Virus record (IMG/VR): IMGVR_UViG_3300040960_001106
Span: 1 to 38,067 of that record
Source: a virus
DNA length: 38,067 bases
Direction: 5' to 3' (one strand)
Below are positions 33,438-38,067 of this stretch, in pieces. Below the pieces are notes generated by a model that was given only the letters and a program-made list of their open reading frames with translations, had not been told where the DNA came from and made no database searches. Position 1 is the stretch's first letter, and each line of letters opens with the position of its first letter. A program made the translations under genes and the position numbers.

Positions 33438-33623
33438 TTATATCCGGTTTAAGCATAATTGTTCTTGTTTAATTGTAAAAGTATTATCATCATCAAATTG
33501 TTCTGCAATAAGATTTACTAGTTCTGCAAATTCTTTAAGAGGCCTTTTTTCTCTTAAAGGATCTGCTTTTAAACCTTTTTGAACATGTTCAATTCTTCTG
33601 TTATTTTTTTTAGTTATTTTCAT
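33438..33623 (-). CDS. Small basic protein, unknown
   Basis: The start at 33623 is preceded by GAGAGGAAA and overlaps the stop of the upstream gene as ATGA. An upstream ATG at 33659 lies inside that gene and lacks a site. The 61 residues begin MKITKKNNRRIEHVQKGLK and contain an acidic helix (LKEFAELVNLIAEQFDDDN). No family recognised. Confidence 0.6.
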   Translation of the reverse strand: MKITKKNNRRIEHVQKGLKADPLREKRPLKEFAELVNLIAEQFDDDNTFTIKQEQLCLNRI

Positions 33624-34597
33624 ATTTTCCTCTCTTTTGGTGTTGGTTGTAATTTCCAATTTTCAACTTGATGTTGGAAATGGCTTATATCATTTTCTAA
33701 TTTAGTTTTATATTCAAACCAAACTTCTGTAATTAAAGATAGATTGATATTACTAATTTTAGATAATGAATATCCAATCATTTGTCCTGGTAATTTAAAT
33801 TCAGGAGCAAATGGTCTTTGTTGCTTTTGTCTATCCGAATAAGATAAGTTATAATAATTATCTAATTCAATCTTGTACTGTTTAACCCATTTAATAAGGG
33901 CATCAACAGTAGCTTGACTTGGCTTAGAGTTTATAACTTCAGTTAAAGTCGGTTTTAAGACTTTAGCAATGTAATCGATTTTTACTATAGGGGATCTTTC
34001 CCAAGGTAAATATCGGCTACCAAAGCATTCATTATTCCTTTGTCCATTACCTAGGAAAAAGCCATGATCTGCCAAAATATTTTCTTGACCATTCATATTA
34101 ACTTGTTCCCAATAATTGTGACAAATACCACAAGTTGCTTTGTCTTCCAAAGCGGCCTTTTTAATTCTTTCCGCTTCGTAATCTTTTTCTAAATCCTTTG
34201 GTCTTCTACCTGGCTTAATATTAGGTTTAAGACTAATTAATAGTTCATGATTTTCAATTAATAAAGGAAACTGTTTATAAATTGCCTTTAAATCTAAATC
34301 AGGAACATATTTTGTATTTAAAGTTATATATTTACCACAACATTTAGCATCTTCATAAGTATGAAATGCTGGATAGATATATATAAATTTTTCAGAACTA
34401 ATATTATTAGAAGATCCCTCATAATAATATGGGTTCTTTTTCTTTTTAGTTTGTCTTAAAAGATTTTTAAAGAATTTATTAAACTTAGTAAATTCTGACT
34501 TTGTAATATATTTGCTATCAATTATATGAGCAAATTCTTCCAAAGTTTCTTTTATATAACTAATTATTTGTTTTTGAGTGTATGTTCTATTACTCAT
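33620..34597 (-). CDS. Protein with CxxC...H...C zinc motif
   Basis: This 325-residue protein contains a compact motif at about 155-205: ATCGICHNYWEQV, then ADHGFFLGNGQRNNECFGSRYLPWE. Two Cys, a His and a further Cys with surrounding glycines match a zinc-binding motif seen in many small bacterial and phage proteins of unknown role. The N-terminal part is helical and basic (TKKKKNPYYY), the C-terminal part helical. GGGGGAT precedes the ATG. As an early leftward gene it may act in host takeover; no enzymatic residues are recognised. Confidence 0.7.
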   Translation of the reverse strand: MSNRTYTQKQIISYIKETLEEFAHIIDSKYITKSEFTKFNKFFKNLLRQTKKKKNPYYYEGSSNNISSEKFIYIYPAFHTYEDAKCCGKYITLNTKYVPDLDLKAIYKQFPLLIENHELLISLKPNIKPGRRPKDLEKDYEAERIKKAALEDKATCGICHNYWEQVNMNGQENILADHGFFLGNGQRNNECFGSRYLPWERSPIVKIDYIAKVLKPTLTEVINSKPSQATVDALIKWVKQYKIELDNYYNLSYSDRQKQQRPFAPEFKLPGQMIGYSLSKISNINLSLITEVWFEYKTKLENDISHFQHQVENWKLQPTPKERKI

Positions 34598-34614
34598 TAT
34601 CCCCCTATTTATAT

Positions 34615-34887
34615 TTATTTAACTTTTTTAACGTACCATCTTTTACTTGCTTCAAATAATACTGGAAAAACTTTAGCAATTTCTAAAGCCGTGTTTGTTA
34701 CCAAGACTTTATAATGACGTGTTCTTTCCATTCTATTATTTTTAAAATCAATTTCTAATTTAGAAGCTAATTGATCATAATTAGTAAATTTGTGTCTAAT
34801 TATATCAAATTTCTCATCCATTGGGTAAAATGAACTACTTAAAACAGTATCTTTTGCCTTTTGAATATTTTGTATTTGTATTTGCAT
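34615..34887 (-). CDS. First gene of the leftward unit, unknown
   Basis: This 90-residue basic protein (MQIQIQNIQKAKDTVLSSSF...) is preceded by CGGAGAA. It has two helical halves and ends RWYVKKVK. It is the gene nearest to promoter copy C in the leftward direction and its 5' leader would be antisense to the structured RNA at 34919-35157. No family recognised. Confidence 0.65.
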   Translation of the reverse strand: MQIQIQNIQKAKDTVLSSSFYPMDEKFDIIRHKFTNYDQLASKLEIDFKNNRMERTRHYKVLVTNTALEIAKVFPVLFEASKRWYVKKVK

Positions 34888-34918
34888 AAAATTCTCCGTT
34901 GTGTTAATTATAAATAAA

Positions 34919-35157
34919 AACCATCTAAAAAATTAGGTGGTTATCATTTGTAATTATGATCTATTTAGGATTATTGGATGGTTTTGATATCAACTTAGCC
35001 AATTAGATAAAAGTAAACCCTTGGCCAGGAATTTCTACTCGGTTGATATTCCAATAAGAATTTTTAGATCCCTATATACCGTCTTCGAAGGTATCCTGGT
35101 TAGCCCCATTTTATTGGTATTCCCGTTAGCCAGGTGGTTTTTTATGTTTTTTTGTTA
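34919..35157 (+). ncRNA. Candidate structured small RNA with its own terminator
   Basis: There is no gene in 34888-35574. The following helices nest or follow each other: 34919-34928/34933-34942 (10 bp), 34958-34963/35065-35070, 34971-34978/35050-35057 (8 bp), 34987-34994/35042-35049 (8 bp), 34998-35002/35021-35025, 35076-35080/35090-35094, and 35095-35104/35125-35134 (10 bp). All are perfect or contain G-U pairs. Three wobble positions pair only if the RNA is the plus strand; on the minus strand they become A-C. The last stem is followed by a T-rich run, giving an intrinsic terminator. A TATAAA lies just upstream at 34909. A free plus-strand RNA of about 235 nt is inferred. Confidence 0.65.
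35095..35157 (+). terminator. Rho-independent terminator of the candidate small RNA
   Basis: The 10-bp stem CCTGGTTAGC/GTTAGCCAGG (35095-35104, 35125-35134) has two G-U pairs on the plus strand. It is followed by TGG, then TTTTTT and TTTTTTT separated by ATG. On the minus strand the stem contains mismatches and no U-run follows, so it acts rightwards. Confidence 0.65.
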
Positions 35158-35221
35158 GTAGAACCTTAACTAATAACCTATATAAACAATATAGACTATA
35201 TATACAAATAAAAAAGCCTTT

Positions 35222-35230
35222 TGTTATAAT
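35222..35230 (+). promoter_or_regulatory. Possible host-type extended -10 promoter (rightward)
   Basis: TGTTATAAT is a perfect extended -10 (TGnTATAAT). No good -35 box is seen at 17 bp, which extended -10 promoters can lack. It lies after the small-RNA terminator and before the early rightward genes, so the host polymerase could start early transcription here. Confidence 0.4.
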
Positions 35231-35346
35231 AAATAGCAATTAGTTTCCTTATTTACGTAGGCCGATAATTATATACATTTTTTGTAGATAAATAAACACT
35301 AGGAAAATGGATATATTTTGGTTTTTTCTGCGACTGATTTGAAACT

Positions 35347-35361
35347 TCTGTAAGGTATAGA
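35347..35361 (-). promoter_or_regulatory. Putative phage RNA polymerase promoter, copy C (leftward)
   Basis: The minus strand reads TCTATACCTTACAGA. It forms a divergent pair with copy D, separated by 15 bp, and points at the leftward unit beginning at 34887. Confidence 0.7.
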
Positions 35362-35376
35362 TTTTGAAATCCTAAT

Positions 35377-35391
35377 TCTATGTCTTACAGA
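35377..35391 (+). promoter_or_regulatory. Putative phage RNA polymerase promoter, copy D (rightward)
   Basis: The plus strand reads TCTATGTCTTACAGA, the only copy with T at the eighth position. Upstream TCCTAAT matches copy B. Confidence 0.68.
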
Positions 35392-35449
35392 AAAACTAAA
35401 AATAAAACTTATCTATAAGCTTATATAGTTATATGAATATATTCCTATT

Positions 35450-35464
35450 TCTATACCTTACAGA
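35450..35464 (+). promoter_or_regulatory. Putative phage RNA polymerase promoter, copy E (rightward)
   Basis: The plus strand reads TCTATACCTTACAGA, preceded by TTCCTATT. Transcripts would begin about 110 bp before the Cys-rich gene and include the hairpin leader at 35503-35574. Confidence 0.7.
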
Positions 35465-35502
35465 GAATCTATCAACTAACTAATTAATTAGTCTATTTGT
35501 AT

Positions 35503-35574
35503 AGCCAATATGTTTTATATCCTCCTAATATATTGGCTTTATAAATAGATTAATTATCTATTAAAGGAGGATAA
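35503..35574 (+). promoter_or_regulatory. Leader with anti-Shine-Dalgarno hairpin loop
   Basis: AGCCAATAT (35503-35511) pairs perfectly with ATATTGGCT (35530-35538). Its loop contains TATCCTCCT (35518-35526), a 9-base complement of the ribosome site AGGAGGATA (35565-35573) of the Cys-rich gene. A second hairpin, AATAGAT/ATCTATT (35544-35562), lies between. Loop-to-site pairing would form a pseudoknot that blocks initiation, so a translational switch is likely. Confidence 0.6.
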
Positions 35575-35739
35575 ATGCGTGATGGTTATCAATGTGAAGA
35601 TTGTAAAAACACAACTAACCCGGACCAATTTACTTGCAATTGTTTGTGCTTAAATTGTGGTCCATGTGACGGAGAATGTAAATATGGCGAGAAAGTTCAA
35701 GACATTTGTGGAACGCCCAAAGCCGAAGAAAAGGGTTAG
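35575..35739 (+). CDS. Cys-rich putative zinc-binding micro-protein
   Basis: Encodes 54 residues beginning MRDGYQCEDCKNTTNPDQ, with nine cysteines in all (7, 10, 21, 23, 25, 28, 31, 35, 45), including CxxC pairs and the dense segment CNCLCLNCGPCDGEC. One or two zinc ions could be bound. AAAGGAGGA before the ATG is very strong but may be masked by the upstream hairpin loop. It is the first rightward gene. A small zinc protein that binds nucleic acid, or its own leader, is possible. Confidence 0.7.
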   Translation: MRDGYQCEDCKNTTNPDQFTCNCLCLNCGPCDGECKYGEKVQDICGTPKAEEKG

Positions 35740-35818
35740 GGTACATAAAAAATCTAAAAATAAAGATGAAAAACGAATGTTTAAGAAATATAATAGACAA
35801 GGAAGAAGAGCAAAATAA
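35684..35818 (+). CDS. Basic micro-protein overlapping the Cys-rich gene
   Basis: 44 residues, MARKFKTFVERPKPKKRVRV followed by HKKSKNKDEKRMFKKYNRQG and RRAK. GGAGA lies 8 bases upstream. The first 56 bp overlap the end of the Cys-rich gene in the +1 frame. I recognise the ERPKPKKR...KKYNRQGR pattern as that of a small conserved protein of marine phages, without known function. Nearly half of the residues are Lys or Arg, so nucleic acid binding is likely. Confidence 0.65.
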   Translation: MARKFKTFVERPKPKKRVRVHKKSKNKDEKRMFKKYNRQGRRAK

Positions 35819-35838
35819 TATAATAAGGAGAAAATAAT

Positions 35839-36306
35839 ATGTTATTAAATGATGTAGAACTAAGTTGGGTTAAACTTGATCCTAAAAATCCAGATATGGG
35901 TTTTGATAAAAAGTCGCCTCAGTTTTCATGTACTGTAAAAACTGCAGATAAAGCTAATGCTGAGGCTTGGAAAAAAGCTGGTATAAATGTAAAACCAGCA
36001 GAAGAAAATGGTGGTGTTGTTTACACGGCTGCATTAAAAAAGAAAATTTATGCGGATGCTGATGGTAAATATAATACGGCTCCACCGCCAGTAGTTGATA
36101 AATCGCTACAACCTATACTTGACACAAGTACTATTGGAAATGGATCCAAAGGTAATGTCCAAGTTAAATTCAAACCTTATGAATATATGGGTAAAAAAGG
36201 TATATCAACTCAGTTGTTAGCCTTACAAATTACTGAACTTGTAGAATATCAAAATGCAGATAAATTAGAATTTGCAGCCATTGATACTGATAAGGATGTA
36301 ATTTAA
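35839..36306 (+). CDS. ssDNA-binding protein, T7 gp2.5-like
   Basis: This 155-residue protein with AAGGAG upstream has the OB-fold-type pattern of short phage SSBs. VELSWVKLDPKNPDMGFDKKSPQFSCTVKTADKANAEAW opens it, VQVKFKPYEYMGKKGISTQLLALQITELVEY lies in the C-terminal half, and the tail is acidic (AAIDTDKD). It should coat ssDNA and coordinate the DNA polymerase encoded downstream. A GC-rich hairpin follows the stop, as after the tail tube gene. Confidence 0.8.
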   Translation: MLLNDVELSWVKLDPKNPDMGFDKKSPQFSCTVKTADKANAEAWKKAGINVKPAEENGGVVYTAALKKKIYADADGKYNTAPPPVVDKSLQPILDTSTIGNGSKGNVQVKFKPYEYMGKKGISTQLLALQITELVEYQNADKLEFAAIDTDKDVI

Positions 36307-36325
36307 TTAGTTAGCATTTATTTCG

Positions 36326-36345
36326 GCTGGGCTTAACGGCCCAGC
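36326..36345 (+). terminator. Hairpin after the ssDNA-binding protein gene
   Basis: GCTGGGCTTAACGGCCCAGC forms a 7-bp stem with a 6-base loop and no U-run. It differs from the hairpin after the tail tube gene (14280-14299, minus strand) only in two loop bases. It lies directly before promoter copy F. Confidence 0.6.
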
Positions 36346-36349
36346 TAAA

Positions 36350-36364
36350 TCTATGCCTTACAGA
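36350..36364 (+). promoter_or_regulatory. Putative phage RNA polymerase promoter, copy F (rightward)
   Basis: The plus strand reads TCTATGCCTTACAGA, ending 9 bp before the ATG of the ASCH-like gene, so its transcript would have a very short leader. The AGGA ribosome site lies just after the motif. Confidence 0.7.
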
Positions 36365-36373
36365 ATAGGAATT

Positions 36374-36688
36374 ATGTTAGATAAAATGTTTAAATTGCAC
36401 ACATTCAATATTGATAAAAAATGGTTGGACCTTATTAAATCTGGTGAAAAGAAATCTGAAATTAGAAGATATTATTTACCACTGGAAGGTAAAAAGGTTG
36501 GTTTAATAAATAATGATACTGATAAAGTAGAATTAATTATTACTATTGGTTTGGTATTAGATTTAAAATCATTAGATGAAGATGATTTAGAATTAATATT
36601 TGAAGAAGCTAAAATTGACGAGGAATTTAGAAAATATTATCCTTGTAATTATTTATATACAATTAAAAAGGTTGAAACAGTACATTAA
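36374..36688 (+). CDS. ASCH-like (PUA-fold) protein
   Basis: The ATG at 36374 (AGGA 5 bases before) gives 104 residues. An ATG at 36353 lies inside promoter copy F and is unlikely. The sequence LHTFNIDKKWLDLIKSGEKKSEIRRYYLPLEGKKVGLI (from about residue 7) matches the opening of ASCH/DUF3850-type domains, where the GxKxxEIR part lines the RNA- or nucleotide-binding cleft. An RNA-related or base-modification role is usual for the fold. Its stop overlaps the next ATG by one base. Confidence 0.65.
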   Translation: MLDKMFKLHTFNIDKKWLDLIKSGEKKSEIRRYYLPLEGKKVGLINNDTDKVELIITIGLVLDLKSLDEDDLELIFEEAKIDEEFRKYYPCNYLYTIKKVETVH

Positions 36689-36936
36689 TGAAAACAATTA
36701 TATTAACATTATGGTTTATGAGTGGTGGTTCAGTTGATATACCAATGGAAGTAAAACCTGGTGAATTTTGTGATGATGCTTATATGAAAGTTATAAAGTG
36801 GAAAGAAAATACAAATTATAAACCAGGAAGTTATGATATATGGGGTTATTATACTTATAAGAATAAGCCTATATTTGCTCATATTTGTATGGAAACAGAT
36901 AAAAAAACTTATTTTTATTATAATGAAGGAGAATAA
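36688..36936 (+). CDS. Small exported protein with two cysteines
   Basis: 82 residues. The N-terminus MKTIILTLWFMSGGSVDI resembles a short signal peptide. The body is aromatic and polar, with Cys28 and a second Cys in FAHICMETD that could form a disulfide. The ATG overlaps the upstream stop (TAATG). Comparable small exported proteins occur in marine phages, and the plan is similar to that of the minus-strand gene at 19854. Function unknown. Confidence 0.65.
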   Translation: MKTIILTLWFMSGGSVDIPMEVKPGEFCDDAYMKVIKWKENTNYKPGSYDIWGYYTYKNKPIFAHICMETDKKTYFYYNEGE

Positions 36937-36937
36937 T

Positions 36938-37486
36938 ATGATTATAGGAATTGCAGGATATAAAGGTGCAGGAAAAGATACAATAGCAAATGTATTACAA
37001 ACCAGTTTTGGATTTGAAAAAATGTCATTTGCACAACCAATTAAAGACTTAATACATTATACATTTGGTATAGACAAAGCTATATTATCTGGTGATAATG
37101 GTGAAAGAATATTTAGAGAAGAACCTATGCCTGATTGGTTTTATTTATCTCCAAGAGATATGATGCAAAAAATTGGTATGGCATTTAGAGATGAATTACA
37201 CAAAGATATATGGGTAAAAGTTTTAGAAAGGGATATTAAAAGTACAAAAAGAAATATTGTTATACCTGATGTTAGATTTAAAAATGAATTAGATATGGTT
37301 AACAAATATGGTTTTTGTGTTGGTGTTCATAGACCAGGTTATAATGGTGATGATCATAGATCTGAACACGGTTTAGATAATGTTGAATTTTCTAAAGTTT
37401 TTCAAAATGATAGTTCACAAGAAATGCTTTATGCACAAGCATATAATTACTTTAAGGATAAATTAAAATATGAAAATAATATATGA
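36938..37486 (+). CDS. Deoxynucleoside monophosphate kinase
   Basis: The ATG at 36938, preceded by AAGGAGAA, gives 182 residues; the longer frame upstream is a shadow of the previous gene. A Walker A loop lies at 7-15 (GYKGAGKDT). FRDELHKDIWVKVLERDI and IVIPDVRFKNELDMV follow, as in T4 gp1-type dNMP kinases. It phosphorylates dNMPs to dNDPs and complements NrdAB in dNTP supply. Its last 17 bp overlap the DNA polymerase start. Confidence 0.85.
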   Translation: MIIGIAGYKGAGKDTIANVLQTSFGFEKMSFAQPIKDLIHYTFGIDKAILSGDNGERIFREEPMPDWFYLSPRDMMQKIGMAFRDELHKDIWVKVLERDIKSTKRNIVIPDVRFKNELDMVNKYGFCVGVHRPGYNGDDHRSEHGLDNVEFSKVFQNDSSQEMLYAQAYNYFKDKLKYENNI

Positions 37487-38067
37487 TATCGAAACAAACG
37501 GTTTAATAGATACAGTTAATAATATTTGGATAGCTGTTACTAAAAATATAGATACAAATGAAATAGTTACATTTAGTGATTATGATCCAGATAGCAAACC
37601 GTTAAATGAATTGATACCATATTTAAATAAATGTGAAGTTATTATTGGTCATAATATAATTGCATATGATAATGTTGTGTTACATAAATTATTAAATTGG
37701 AAACCCGATAATATTAAATTTATAGATACAATGTTATTATCTCAAATGAATAATTATAGAAGAGATGGAAAGCATTCATTAGGTAATTTTGGTAAAATTC
37801 TTGGTGATGCTAAAGGTGATTTTAAAGAATTTGATAAATATTCAGAAGCAATGAAAACTTATGCAATCCAAGATGTTAATTTAAACCACAAAGTTTATAA
37901 TTATGTAGTTAAAGAAGCACATGAATTAATAGCAAATAGACCTACTTATAAAAGAGCATTGCAAACAGAACATGCTATTGCTGAATTATGTTCTGAACAA
38001 GTTAAAAATAAATGGAAGTTTAATTTACCATTAGCTAAAAAGCATTATGAATATTTAACTTCTGAAA
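37470..38067 (+). CDS. Family A (T7-like) DNA polymerase, N-terminal part
   Basis: Open from the ATG at 37470 to the window edge, 199 codons. The 3'-5' exonuclease domain is complete: Exo I MKIIYDIETNG (Asp6, Glu8), Exo II GHNIIAYDNVVL, and Exo III YAIQDVNLNHKVY. These match the T7 DNA polymerase N-terminus in order and spacing. The polymerase domain lies beyond the right edge. AAGGAT lies about 12 bases upstream, and the start overlaps the kinase gene by 17 bp. With the SSB and RNA polymerase it defines a T7-like replication module. Confidence 0.88.
   Translation, partial: MKIIYDIETNGLIDTVNNIWIAVTKNIDTNEIVTFSDYDPDSKPLNELIPYLNKCEVIIGHNIIAYDNVVLHKLLNWKPDNIKFIDTMLLSQMNNYRRDGKHSLGNFGKILGDAKGDFKEFDKYSEAMKTYAIQDVNLNHKVYNYVVKEAHELIANRPTYKRALQTEHAIAELCSEQVKNKWKFNLPLAKKHYEYLTSE

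Noticed and set aside
34919-34942. Minus-strand terminator upstream of the 34887 gene
   Set aside because: A T-rich stretch follows on the minus strand, but the stem has a C-A mismatch there, whereas it is fully paired with a G-U on the plus strand. I treat it as part of the plus-strand RNA, though a dual role is possible.
36353-36373. ATG at 36353 as start of the ASCH-like gene
   Set aside because: It lies inside promoter copy F, and the ATG at 36374 has an AGGA ribosome site.
1-38067. Firm host assignment (for example SAR11)
   Set aside because: Low GC and gene content are suggestive only. No tRNA, attachment site or host-derived gene in the window allows a direct link.

Overview
The window is part of an AT-rich tailed-phage genome, most likely from a marine bacteriophage. 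It encodes a lambda/HK97-type head and a long non-contractile (siphovirus) tail. The replication and transcription genes, in contrast, are T7-like: a single-subunit RNA polymerase, a gp2.5-like ssDNA-binding protein and a family A DNA polymerase. This combination is known from Xp10-type phages. The host cannot be read directly. Low GC, class I ribonucleotide reductase, a phage-borne ribosomal protein bS21 and many micro-proteins would suit a phage of a small-genome marine bacterium such as SAR11, but that is inference.

All genes left of about 34.9 kb lie on the minus strand and all genes right of 35.57 kb on the plus strand, so the genome divides at an intergenic control region (34.89-35.57 kb). 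Read leftwards from there come small unknown genes, a zinc-motif protein, an ABC-ATPase/GNAT fusion, the RNA polymerase, a small membrane protein and a bS21 homologue with no AUG start (34.9-28.35 kb). A promoter/repeat region follows (28.35-28.06 kb). Next is the packaging block: small terminase, GIY-YIG-like protein, T4-type lysozyme, large terminase, a GC-rich structured non-coding segment and the portal (28.06-23.5 kb). After that come a cluster of small membrane proteins, nrdA and nrdB, several basic micro-proteins, the MuF-like head protein, scaffold, major capsid protein, connector proteins and tail tube. The tail chaperones (with a probable -1 frameshift), tape measure, tail tip proteins and a collagen-like tail fibre that runs off the left edge complete the block.

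Read rightwards from the control region come a Cys-rich micro-protein, an overlapping basic micro-protein, the ssDNA-binding protein, an ASCH-like protein, a small secreted protein, a dNMP kinase and the start of the DNA polymerase (runs off the right edge).

The main regulatory observation is a 15-bp motif, TCTATRYCTTACAGA, seen six times. Every copy is between genes or at a gene's 5' edge, and every copy is oriented with the genes downstream of it. It is the best candidate for the phage RNA polymerase promoter. Two structured non-coding segments (25.14-25.57 kb, and 34.92-35.16 kb with its own intrinsic terminator) and a leader whose hairpin loop can pair with a Shine-Dalgarno sequence (35.50-35.57 kb) are the most likely places for undescribed biology. 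No tRNA genes, insertion sequences, integrase or CRISPR arrays were seen.
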